Source: Bedellia somnulentella
Lineage: Eukaryota; Arthropoda; Insecta; Lepidoptera; Bedelliidae
Direction: 5' to 3'
Assembly: GCA_963576735.1 (NCBI GenBank)
Contig: OY755179.1
Location: 6,944,001 to 7,008,000, forward strand
Length of the DNA stretch: 64,000 nucleotides
A model generated the notes under the pieces. That model was given only the letters and a program-made list of their open reading frames with translations. It was not told the origin of the DNA and ran no database searches. Made by a program: the position numbers and the translations under genes. Numbering within the stretch: position 1 is the first letter of the stretch; each line of letters opens with the position of its first letter. Positions 22,170 to 31,435 of the stretch are shown piece after piece.

Positions 22170-22527
22170 ATAAATAAAAGATGTTATTAAAGGAAAGAAA
22201 AATTTCGACACTGGCGGGGCTTCGAACCCGCGACCCTCGGGTATACGCCCCCGTACGTCGCGTACGGGGCCGTCCGAATTAGTTAAAATTCGGAGGTAGG
22301 AACGCAAACACTACTTGAACGTGTAAAAAAGAAACAAAGGATAGAGAAATTTCGCGCTGGATGCCAACTGACACTGTAGCTCAGTTGGCAGAGCGACGGG
22401 GGCGTATACCCGAAGGTCGCGGGTTCGAACCCCGCCAGTGTCGAAATTTTTCTTTCCTTTAATAACATCTTTTATTTATGAGTAATAATCCCCACATGAG
22501 GAATTCATGTCAAAAAACATTAAATTA
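22170..22527 (+). mobile_element. Palindromic tRNA-derived SINE (family P), copy 3, with 13-bp target duplication
   Basis: Direct repeats TATAATTATTTGC (22157-22169 and 22528-22540) flank 358 bp. The right part is a complete SINE: 5' block TCCGAATTAGTTAAAATTCGG, tRNA-like head at about 22371-22443 (ACTGTAGCTCAGTTGGCAGA, T-arm GCGGGTTCGAACCCCGC, 7-bp acceptor stem GACACTG/CAGTGTC) and tail with TAATAATCCCCACATGAGG. The left part (22170-22250) is an inverted, nearly identical 82-bp copy of the tRNA 3' half plus tail. It breaks at the anticodon-stem text GGGGGCGTATACC and is followed by a CCCCGTACG/CGTACGGGG hairpin. Confidence 0.85.
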
Positions 22528-24705
22528 TATAATTATTTGCGTTTTATTCGGATTAACTTTCAATCCATATGCTTCACTCCATTTCAAAATTTGCATTAAA
22601 TCATTATTAATTAAGCTTATGGACATATTTATTTGGTCAAAATTAGCCTGTGTGTAAATCTGAAGATCATCTGCATAAAGGTGGTAGGAAGAAGTAAGTT
22701 TATGAGAAATGGAGTTAATAAATATAGCGAATAAGAGAGGAGACAACACACCACCTTGTGGAACACCGGCATTTAACTCAATCCACGGAGACATGGCATC
22801 TTCGAGGTGAATGCGCTGCCGACGCCCCAGTAGATAACTACGAAACCAGTCAACTACCGTTGGAGATATGTTAAGAGAACGAAGTAAAGCAAGTAATATT
22901 TCGAAGTCAACCGTATTAAAGGCGCTACTAAAATCAAGCAGTGCTAAAACAGTCAGCAGTCCCTTATCCATTCCCAAACGCATGTCATCAGTTATTTTGA
23001 TCAAAGCCGTTACAGTACTATGGGAAGGGCGGAAACCAGATTGGAAGGGGTTAAGCAGATCATTCCTAGTGAGAAAATCACTTAACTGTTTATGTACCAG
23101 TCGTTCAAGTACTTTAGAGAGGAATGGCAGAATAGATATAGGACGATATTCAGAGAAGGACTTAGGATTAGCTTTTTTGGGAATAGGAGTGACCTGGGCT
23201 TCTTTCCATACCATAGGGAAGGATTCTAAGGATATGGAATTATTAAGGATTTCAGTAATAACAGGAAGAATAAGGTCTAGGATAGGCAATATCATTTTTC
23301 GACTAATACAATCACCACCTACTGCGTTTGACGTAATGGACATAATATTCTTCTTAACATCACAATCGGAGAATTGACAAAAATTAAAGGGAGGATACTC
23401 CGGAGCTGGTAGTGTAGAAAGAAAATGTAATGTTTCAGCTTTTTTAACACCATCAAAAGTAGATGTTGTGGAGAAATGGTTGTTAAGCGAAGTGATGTCT
23501 AGATCTTTTGGGATAGAATCGTGATGAGATTTTCCAACTCCTAAGGATCTAAGAAACTTCCAGACTTTAGCTGGATCGCCATTTTCAACGGATTCGTGGA
23601 TGTGGTTTCGCTGTCCATCCCTACACACCTTATTGCAGTGATTCCGAATCGACACATACTTTTCCTTGTTTAGATCTGATGGTCGCGACTTAAACTTTGA
23701 CTTGGCTCGTGCTTTTTTCATCAATAGATCCCTAATTTCGTCTGTGAGCCATGGTGCCGGAAAATGCTTCATTTTAACTGATTTAACGGGAGCGTGAATA
23801 TCGTACAGTGCCGTAAGTTTTGTATTGAAAGTGTTGACTTGTTCATCGATAGTAGCCGCTGTGGTACATGTCATCCAGTCAATATTAGAAGCATCATGTC
23901 TCAGCTTATCCAGATCTATACTACCAAAACTGCGCTGCAGAAGAATTTTAGACTTATTTTTAGGGGGCCGGACTTTATAGGACAAGAATATTAGATCGTG
24001 ATGAGAAAAAGCATCTGCAGCAGTTTGGCCATGCAGAGCCACGTGGTTAGGGGAGGAGACCGCTATAAGGTCGAGAAGAGATGGCGTGCAATTTGGTAAG
24101 TTATGAGTGGCATTAAGGGGTAATATATGAAAATTACTGCCATGGAATATCGAAGTTAGGGATTTAGAACGCGAATCACCTTTTAAGAGGCAGGTATTGA
24201 AGTCACCCATAATAATTGAGTGATCGTAAGAGGGGGTGAGATCTTCTAAGATCTTCTCAAAAGAAGGAAAAAAATTTAATTGAAGTGACGGACTATAGTA
24301 GACACCCAATAAAACCTTATTGTGTCCTAAGACTAATTCTAAGAAAAGGTGTTCACCGGCATTTGAGGTGCTGATAACTGAATATGGAATATGGGCCCGG
24401 AGAAAGATAGCAACTCCGCCACCACGGCCGTTTACACGATCGTTTCTAATTAGCTGAAAACCTGGTAAAGAGTATGAAGCTGAGGGAAGACATGGTTTGA
24501 GCCAGGATTCAGAAACAAGAATTGCGTGAATACTGTTACTATTGAATGAAGACAACATATCGGGAAAGTGAGCTGGTATTCTTTGAGCGTTAATATGAAT
24601 AATATTAAAATTTGTATGAAGTGGAGAGAAATGGGCATGTATCGTTTCAGCTAGTGAGGGAACACTGTAAAAGCTGCCACTACTGTCCAAGTCGTCGTCA
24701 GTCAT
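22525..24705 (-). pseudogene. CR1/L2-like LINE ORF2: APE endonuclease plus reverse transcriptase
   Basis: This 726-codon frame starts MTDDDLDSSGS, has an APE-type endonuclease in the first ~230 residues (VSESWLKP; GRGGGVAIFLR; IIMGDFNTCL; FSHHDLIFL), a linker, and a reverse transcriptase from about residue 490. The RT motifs are EYRPISILPFLSKVLERLV, QSGFRPSHSTVTALI, LLDFSSAFNTVD, GVPQGGVLSPLLFAIFIN and the catalytic LYADDLQIY. It ends at NPNKTQIII because a SINE has inserted there; the frame resumes on the other side (22169). The enzyme nicks target DNA and copies its RNA by target-primed reverse transcription. The core up to the SINE is intact, so the element was silenced mainly by insertions. 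Confidence 0.85.
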
Positions 24706-24835
24706 TTATGTACTAATGAAGTTGTGAAAAATAAAGCATCTGTGATACGTAAATTCTGTGAACCGTTTTCTAATTGTTGAAATTTCGGATTTAAAATATT
24801 CGAATACCCGAAATGTTACCATCATCAACCTATTT

Positions 24836-24960
24836 ATTTAACAATTTTGCTCCCCCTATTTTCGAAAAGTAGCTGAGGAATTTCTAATTTGGAATCTCTG
24901 GCTACAATGTTTATGGATTTATAGCCGTAAGTATGGTTATAAGCAAAGATAGCGTAAGAT
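24836..24960 (+). repeat. Family R repeat, 3' part only
   Basis: AGTAGCTGAGGAATTTCTAA, CTCTGGCTAC and GGATTTATAGCCGTAAGTAT match the 3' half of the family. Confidence 0.5.
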
Positions 24961-25136
24961 TGGTATAACCTAAGGTGGGTGGTAATATCAGTAGAGGATA
25001 GCACTGTAGAACACACTCTTAGTATGTGCCAACAAGAGGCAAGTGACCGAAGTGAAAAGACTCAGTAATAGGACTCAGAAAGAGAGTGATATTCTAAGGA
25101 ACTTTATAGTTCATAAAGTTTGACACATACATACTG

Positions 25137-25320
25137 CGGTGTAGTATCGACTTAGAATAGCACTACCCCATTTCTTCCCGTTGGTGTTCGTAAATGGCGA
25201 CTTAAAGAGATTTACTTTAATACCTTTTTCACTTCATAAGTTTCTGAGGAATTTATTATTCCGAAGCTCTGGCTACCCCGTTTAGGGATTTTTAGCCGAG
25301 TATATGTACGTATCTGTGTA
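25137..25320 (+). repeat. Family R repeat, internally deleted
   Basis: GGTGTAGTATCGACTTAGAA and CACTACCCCATTTCTTCCC start this copy. GAAGCTCTGGCTACCCC and GAGTATATGTACGTAT end it. The middle GGCGATGCGGTT block is lost. Confidence 0.55.
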
Positions 25321-25554
25321 CATACAAACGAATACTCACGTATTTAAATCCCAAAACCTTGTCAAAGCTTTCAAAATAGAAGAAGATATTTAGCCACGTT
25401 GAGGGATGAAGGGGGCAATTTTTTTACATTAATAATGGTTGGTGGTGGGTCTCCTTCGGGAAGAAATACGTTATTGCTATTCTAAGCAAGCAAAATTTAC
25501 CGCCACCCTAATACTTAAACATTTATAACTCTTACTACAAATAGTGCCGTGCCG

Positions 25555-25738
25555 TGAAGTGTCGGCTTAGAATGTCACTACCCCTTTCTACCCACGGGTG
25601 TCGTAGGAGGCGACTCTATACGGTTGGAGACCCATCATCATCACCAACGATACATTAGCTGAAGAGTTTCTAGCTCTAAAGCTCTGGCTACCCCTTTTTG
25701 GGATGTTTGGCCGTGGGCATATGTATGTATGTTTGTAC
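25555..25738 (+). repeat. Family R repeat, internally deleted
   Basis: GTCGGCTTAGAATGTCACTA, GGGTGTCGTAGGAGGCGACT, GGTTGGAGACCCATCATCA, AGCTCTGGCTACCCC and CATATGTATGTATGT are present in order. Confidence 0.65.
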
Positions 25739-26095
25739 AAATACTCCCTATCAGTTTTTACCTTCGATGCACTGGATGCAAAAGTGAGAAACCATTTCAA
25801 AATGTAAACATACAAAAATGAGGTCTAAACTAACCTAAGTGTAAAATACAAAATTAGTATCACTGATATTAATTCCCGAGAGAAATAGCCAGAGCTTACT
25901 TAATACTAGTTTTCAGAAATCTTAATGTGACTCAATAAAATGTGTAAATTATAAACTGAAGATTTGTATTTGGTTAAATTGTTACATATCCTGACCTTAA
26001 AATATCGTAATCAATATCTCAAGGTCAGGATAAAATCAACTATCCCAATAGTTTACAGGCTGGTACAGATAATAGTTAATTGAATATTTAGAATC

Positions 26096-26330
26096 GCTGT
26101 GTTGTGTAGTGTCGGCTTAAAATTGACTAACCCATTTCCTCCCGTGTGTGTTCGGAAGAGACAGCCCTTAGTATTGGGGCTTTTTAAGTTATTTTTAGGT
26201 AACACGATTAGAGACCCATCACCAACAACCTTCATTTTACTATTTTTACCGCTTCCAAAAGAGGCTAAAGAATTTCTTGAACCTCTGGCTACCCCTTCTA
26301 CTGATCCATAGCCATGAGTATATGTTAGCA
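26096..26330 (+). repeat. Family R repeat
   Basis: GTGTAGTGTCGGCTTAAAAT, TAGAGACCCATCACCAACAA, CCTCTGGCTACCCC and GCCATGAGTATATG mark a nearly complete copy. Confidence 0.6.
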
Positions 26331-26484
26331 TATTTACAAACAGAGCATATACTGCTATTTCGCACAAAAGCTGACTGTATTCACAAAGCATGCATTCTAA
26401 CTCCGCTGATCGTGCTAATCACGTGTCGCTATCATGCACGGCACGAGCATGGCACGGCCATTCGGATTACTAATAACATGAACA

Positions 26485-26757
26485 TTACATGATTAAATGA
26501 TCTAGAACCATTCGTATCGCAGATAATGCGAGCATTCTAAATATATCGCTAGCCTGTAGGTCAATAATAGTAGTTTTCTTGTAAACATTTCCATCAGTGT
26601 AGAATAAAAACCTAGAAGGGAAATTGAAAGAAAGGCTTTTTAGTTTACCTACAATAATTTTATCAGGCCATAAAGATAGCAGTTTCTTAAAGTGTTTAAT
26701 TGCCTTTTTGAAAATTGCAGTCAATGGAAACATTCTTACGATGTCAAATACCATTTC
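26485..26757 (-). other. Unrecognised 89-codon open frame
   Basis: The frame reads MVFDIVRMFPLTAIFKKAIK and contains FYTDGNVYKKTTIIDLQASD. I do not recognise it, and no neighbouring exon was found. It may be a fragment of a decayed element or chance in AT-rich DNA. Confidence 0.2.
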
Positions 26758-26827
26758 GTATTATAATAAATAGGAAATAAATAGTTTGGCAAGTACCTAA
26801 TGCGTTGTTCCTATGGTACCAAGGTTT

Positions 26828-27168
26828 ATCATACTCAAACGTTTACGCCGTATATCCCCAAAGGGGTTGGCAGAGGTACTAACACGTCTGAGCATCACGT
26901 ATCATTGTCACCTGGTATTCAGAGTACCCACGTTTTGCTTGGACTGTGTAATCACATAATAGGTTGAAGGCCTATTGCCGTTTTGTACGAATACACTGTC
27001 ACATGACGCCATGTGGGTTTCCTCACCAGCTTTTCCCTCACCGTTATAAACCAAGTTAAATGAACCACACATAAGACTTTAGAATAAAAAAAACTGGTGT
27101 AGACCTAGCCCGGGATTTGAACCCGTTATCACGATAAGCGGTGTTCTACCCACTTAGCTATCACGGTT
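26828..27168 (-). mobile_element. tRNA-derived SINE (family S3), diverged full-length copy
   Basis: On the minus strand the head is CGTGATAGCTAAGTGGG with B-box-like GGGTTCAAATCC. The body has CCCACATGGCG, GTGACAGTGTATTCGTACAA and CTACCTCTGCCAACCCC-like text, and the tail has GGCGTAAACGTTTGAG. It matches the better-preserved copies at 29678 and 32475. Confidence 0.7.
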
Positions 27169-28074
27169 TATTATGATATATTTTATTACATAATAAACTT
27201 CTTTAAAAACCCGATTTTCTATAGTATGGTCTGTATTATGTCGTAATTATCCCTTATCGTGGGTGTCGTCCGGAGAAGATAGAGATTTTCATGCAATTTG
27301 CATGCAGTCTCGCTTCTAAAGAAGATAGCTGTAACAATAAGCATAGAAAATTATGTAAAATATAAGAAATAGCAAATCAAAATAAACTTCAGAAATGCAA
27401 AGGTATACCATAGTATAGGTAGAGCTCAGCTGCTGCAGGAGAGCCTCATCCATCGGCATCCCGTGGCCTTCGCCAAGACGTCAATCCATCTTTTAGCTAT
27501 CAGTCATCAGATCTGCATGCTATCTGCCTTTGGATCCTGCAAATTATATTAATGTAGACTTTGACGTTTAAATTCGAGGATAATTTTGCTTCGCTTCGCC
27601 GGGACCATTAGAAGGTTTATTATGTCGTAATTTAATATACAGCGTGTTAGTTTGACGGCGATTGTTACTTCAATATTAATTCGTATATTAAAGTTTAATG
27701 CTTAATATCCACCATATGAAATAAACAAAAAGATTAAAACCGCTTTAGCAGAAAAACCTACTTTCTCCATCAGATGGAAAACTGTGGTTATCTACACTAG
27801 CCTAGCGCACACACTCCTAGTTCCTACCCGTATAATGTCTCACCCACACACAGAGAACAGCGGGCGCGTCATGTGACCATCTAGTCTTGCGCACACTTGC
27901 TCGTGACCGTATAAACCGCACTATGACAGCAATGCAAAAATTTTTTGAATTTCGCGGCTATGTTTGATTTTTCTTTGAACTTATCGCCGCGCCTGGTGAG
28001 GCTGTGGTCTTAGTCGCCTCGTATTTCAATCCAGTATTAAATATGGGGTAGTGTAATTCAAACATTTTCAAGTA
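27169..28074. other. Intergenic stretch with one half of a direct repeat
   Basis: The block TTGAATTTCGCGGC...TATGGGGTAGTGTAATTCAA (27940-28062) recurs in the same orientation, diverged, at 28868-28975. CGCACAC...CCGTATAA blocks near 27808 and 27890 are also duplicated. A short GC-richer piece at 27420-27540 may be a LINE fragment. No gene is recognised. Confidence 0.35.
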
Positions 28075-28190
28075 AAAAGATTGATGGATGTAAACAAAGC
28101 TAGAGAGGTTTGCCAGGATCGTACGAAGTGGCGATCGATAGTCTCTGCCTACCCCAATGGGAACTAATGGCGTGAGAATATGTACGTAAA
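28075..28190 (+). repeat. RTE-like LINE 3' tail
   Basis: AAAGATTGATGGATGTAAAC, TTTGCCAGGATCGTACGAAG and CTCTGCCTACCCC run to GGCGTGAGAATATG. A second, shorter tail (CTCTGCCTCCCCAATGGGA...GGCGTGAGTATGTATG) lies at 28280-28328. Confidence 0.65.
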
Positions 28191-28528
28191 AAATCTATCT
28201 CTATTAATTAACACCGACGATTATAACAAAACTGTCGTCCTAAATAATCAGCTACCGCTATTTTTGTTTTACTTTACATCTCTGCCTCCCCAATGGGAAG
28301 TAACGGCGTGAGTATGTATGTAATGTATGTACTTCATGAGCGTAAGATAATAAAGTTAAAAACAAATAGAGACCCTCGAAACGATGCATTTACTTGGCAT
28401 AAAATAAAGTGCGCAAGAGATACCTATTCATTCATTAACCGACATCGAAATTGGAGGAGTTCTTGGTGTTTACTAAACTCTCTCGGGGCTAAAGGGCTCT
28501 AAACGGGTGTATCTGTACTTTATCACAG

Positions 28529-28681
28529 TTAACTAAAGAATACGAATAAAAATAACTCACCCCGTTTTGATTGGCAGTGGCAGATCCGGGCTATCACCTT
28601 TATTTGCGCAAAACGCAGAACATTTTGAGAATTAATATTATAAAACACCAACACTGAACTTTGCTGGTTCGTGTACGCCAT
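28529..28681 (-). CDS. Possible first coding exon of an unidentified gene
   Basis: An ATG (28679-28681) opens a frame beginning MAYTNQQSSVLVFYNINSQN and VLRFAQIKVIARICHCQSKR, with a good splice donor GG/GTGAGTT at 28560/28561. Without splicing it would stop at 28529. The upstream text is pyrimidine-poor and could be a 5'UTR. I found no downstream exon, so this may equally be a fragment of a repeat. No domain is recognised. Confidence 0.25.
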   Translation of the reverse strand: MAYTNQQSSVLVFYNINSQNVLRFAQIKVIARICHCQSKRGELFLFVFFS

Positions 28682-29391
28682 ATTTACTCAACACAATCAC
28701 AACACAAGATACTAAAACTGAACTCACACTCCGAAAATTAATGCGAAAAATCAAAGTGACATCCAATCATAAGCGACACAAACACAATGAGCTACAAACA
28801 ACTAACTTAGTACTAATACTGTTCCTTTGATGTAATGCCGACAAGCCCGCCCGACTTGTTGATACATGCAGATTTTGAATTTCGCGGCGATCGATGTTTA
28901 CGAATTATGAATTTTTCTCTGAACATACTGCCACATTCCAACGCAGTATTAACTATGGGGTAGTGTTATTCAAATTTATCATGTCAAATAATAACATGTA
29001 AAAAATAAGAAGATATTAGAAGCTAAGTTCGATTGATTACTTTACTGGCCTTGATTTGATTTGGCCGCCGGTTAAGGGTCACGGCGGGTCGCAGCTGTCA
29101 GCTGAGTTGCCCGCCTTGTCATCGCGTTTCACGCATACATTGAGCGTGTTGGTGTCAATAGTACTACTTTCTTAGTGCAAATTTTAACAAAATTTGAAAA
29201 AAAATAAGTGTGTTTTTTTTCAACGAATTCTGCCTCTATACGTGATAATTAATCATACTTTTCAAGGAAAACAGTCATTACAATTACACCCTGTATAATT
29301 AATTTCTAAAAATAAATGTTTTGCTCCCTGTAATTTATCAATTACTACCGATATCACAGTATTATACATACATTTTTTTTAATAACACATT

Positions 29392-29610
29392 TGCCTATTC
29401 CTAAGTCATTAGTTCTCGTAATTGCATGCCACACGTCTGGTGAAAGAGATGACCATAATATCTGGCCAAGGCTTTCATTTCATCTTGTTGAGTACTTCTG
29501 ATCAAAATAATCTCTCCAAGGGTCGAGTGTAGTGTGGTGACATCTATCGTTACAAAACCACATTTTTTGTAGGTTTTTGACAAATCCACGAGCTACGGCG
29601 AAGCTGAAAG
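29392..29610 (-). other. Unrecognised exon-like fragment with a splice acceptor
   Basis: On the minus strand TTTTTCCTTTCAG is followed by overlapping open frames. One reads VKNLQKMWFCNDRCHHTTLD then PWRDYFDQKYSTR, the other VDLSKTYKKCGFVTIDVTT. The peptide looks protein-like but no frame runs right through, so a broken exon or pseudogene is likely. Family unknown. Confidence 0.25.
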
Positions 29611-29677
29611 GAAAAAGTGTTAACTGGTTCATTTCATCTTAATAACTAAGCTCTTAATCTAATATGTATATACTTAT

Positions 29678-30045
29678 AACATAAACATAAACGTTCACGC
29701 CGTTTATCCCCGAAGGGGTTGGCAGAGGTACCAATACTTCTGAACTCACATGGCAGCGCCATCTAGTTTCCAGAGAAGGTACCTACGTTTTGCTTGGACC
29801 GTGTACTCACGTGATAGGGGGCAGGCCTATCGCCGTTTTGTACGAATACACTGTCACATGACTAAGTACAACTCAGCCATGTGGGTTTCCTCACGATGTT
29901 TTCCCTCACCGTTAACAACCATGATAAATTAACCACACATATGACTTTAGAAAAGACAAATTGGTGTAGGCCCGTCCCAGGATTGGAACTCACGCCCTTC
30001 TGTTTTTCGGGCGGGTGTTCTACCCACTGGACTATCATGTCGCTT
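29678..30045 (-). mobile_element. tRNA-derived SINE (family S3) with 15-bp target duplication
   Basis: Direct repeats TATGTATATACTTAT lie at 29663-29677 and 30046-30060. On the minus strand the head has ATGATAGTCCAGTGGGTAGA (A-box region) and GTTCCAATCCTGG (B-box region). The body carries GGTGAGGGAAAACATCGTGA and GATAGGCCTGCCCCCTATC. The 3' end is GCCAACCCCTTCGGGGATAA, then ACGGCGTGAACG and a TATGT tail. Confidence 0.85.
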
Positions 30046-30069
30046 TATGTATATACTTATGTATATACA

Positions 30070-30240
30070 TAATGCCCTAGGAGGCTATACTGTCCTAGGA
30101 GGGGTAGCCAGAGCTAAGGAATTATAAATTCCTCAGCCACTTTTGGAAGTTGAGTGGGGAAAATGTTTTTGGTGATGGGTCTTCAACCGCGTCGCCCAAA
30201 AATCCAATAAAAAGCCCCAATTCCCCCAATATATCCAACC
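30070..30240 (-). repeat. Family R repeat, truncated
   Basis: AGGGGTAGCCAGAGCTAAGG, CTCAGCCACTTTTGGAAGTT and TCTTCAACCGCGTCGCCCAA show a minus-orientation copy lacking its 5' part. Confidence 0.55.
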
Positions 30241-30540
30241 CAATGTATGTTTGAAGTAATTCACATGTGATTTTTTTTTTCTCGACATCTTTTCGTTATG
30301 AAAGTAAGCCGATTTTTATATTATAAACTTAGTTTTTAAGATTGAAAAATCGAAATAATAACAAAAATATAAAATTTGATATGCCAACATTAGTTTTACA
30401 AAGTTTTTAAGGTAATATAAATTTAAATGATCTATCTAGATATTATTCTTTTTAACAAATTAACAGAATATTCCAATATTAGTTTTAATAGTTAAATAAT
30501 GCAATACATAAAATTTATCAATATCTAACCAGTTGAATTA

Positions 30541-30652
30541 GGATGTTTTGTTCATGAACCCCTCATGTGTGTGTGACTTGACATGGGGGCGTATACCCGG
30601 AGGTCGTGGATTCGATCCCCGCCGGTGTCGAAATTTTTCTTTCCTTTATTAC
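30541..30652 (+). mobile_element. Family P SINE, rearranged copy 4
   Basis: A scrap of the inverted tail (TTTTGTTCATGAACCCCTCATG, about 30547-30568) is joined to the tRNA 3' half, which begins at GGGGGCGTATACCCGGAGG. The B-box GGATTCGATCCCC and tail TCGAAATTTTTCTTTCC follow. The 5' half of the tRNA head is absent, as in copy 1. Confidence 0.6.
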
Positions 30653-31394
30653 CTAATAATTAATTAAAATATAGGTTTTATTACACTACAATATCACAGA
30701 AAAATAACATAAAAGTAAGCTTATAATTTTAGAACAGCTATTAAAATTGATATCTACAAATATGATTGAAAAGACACATTCTATGTTATATTTCTATGAT
30801 ATTTTATTTTTATTTAGTATATATAAAGTTATTTTAAAGTGTCCTTATGTTAATAACACTTTAAAGTTATAAATACAATATTTGAAACAGAAACCTGATT
30901 TAGGATTTTCTTCTTTGACTTAATAACTCATTCAACTAAACACAATTAAATAACTAACTTAGTTTAGGAAATCGCTAAGACAAGATGTCGATAACATCAT
31001 TAAACTTCACGTAGATGTCGATCGAGACATGAAATATAATGGCATTGAACAGATTTTAATATTTACCAACATGTTTTCCTGCGCCAATGAGCCAGCCCCG
31101 CCGATGGGTCAGTGGAGTGATAACCCCTCCTCGAGAGGCAGTCGGACCTCCGCCGTCGACATTCTGACCTGGCACCAGCGGCTTCGAGGCGTGACTCTGA
31201 ACTTCGCCCTAACGAGACGCGACGCTCTTAAGTCTATAAAGGCAACCGACGCACTAACAAGAAACAGTCTTGCCTTCGCTCTCCACCAACGATGTGTACA
31301 CACCGATATCATTAATACAAATAAGCAAAACTCGCAGTGCACATGCTGTGCTGATATAGTGAGATTCTCATTCGAATATCCCTCCAATTTGTTC
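30653..31394. other. Region upstream of the trehalose synthase gene
   Basis: AT-rich to about 31080, then clearly more GC-rich toward the start codon, as expected of a promoter or 5'UTR. An open frame across 31029-31415 has no domain and is not considered a gene. Confidence 0.4.
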
Positions 31395-31406
31395 CGCGCA
31401 TGCGCA
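31395..31406. promoter_or_regulatory. NRF-1/EWG-type palindrome
   Basis: CGCGCATGCGCA is a full match to the NRF-1 (insect erect wing) consensus YGCGCATGCGCR. It sits 30 bp before the start codon in the GC-richer part of the upstream region, so it is probably a core-promoter element or a downstream promoter site. This is inferred from sequence only. Confidence 0.6.
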
Positions 31407-31420
31407 GGAAAATAAAGTTG

Positions 31421-31429
31421 TGATTGGCT
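31421..31429 (-). promoter_or_regulatory. Inverted CCAAT box (NF-Y-like)
   Basis: TGATTGGCT matches the inverted NF-Y site and lies between the NRF-1-like palindrome and the ATG. The pair is common in TATA-less promoters of housekeeping genes. Confidence 0.45.
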
Positions 31430-31435
31430 ACAAAA

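Larger units (their letters stand above)
16519..24716 (-). mobile_element. CR1/L2-like LINE carrying three nested insertions
   Basis: The endonuclease-RT part (24705-22528) and the C-terminal part (22169-22028, 17826-17559 and 17054-16725) are collinear on the minus strand. They are separated by a palindromic SINE (22170-22527), a 4.2-kb DNA transposon (17827-22027) and a Harbinger-like MITE (17055-17558). The C-terminal region has the LQWLPIRLRRN, SYLKERFQFL and QLWNGLPVEVR motifs typical of CR1/L2-type LINEs, and no RNase H. An AT-rich 3'UTR follows to about 16519. No ORF1 is seen upstream of 24705, so the copy is probably 5'-truncated. Confidence 0.8.

Noticed and set aside
31029..31415. 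A 128-codon open frame just upstream of the TPS start
   Set aside because: It has no domain, runs across the promoter-like region, and ends before the real ATG. It is better explained by the higher GC content there.
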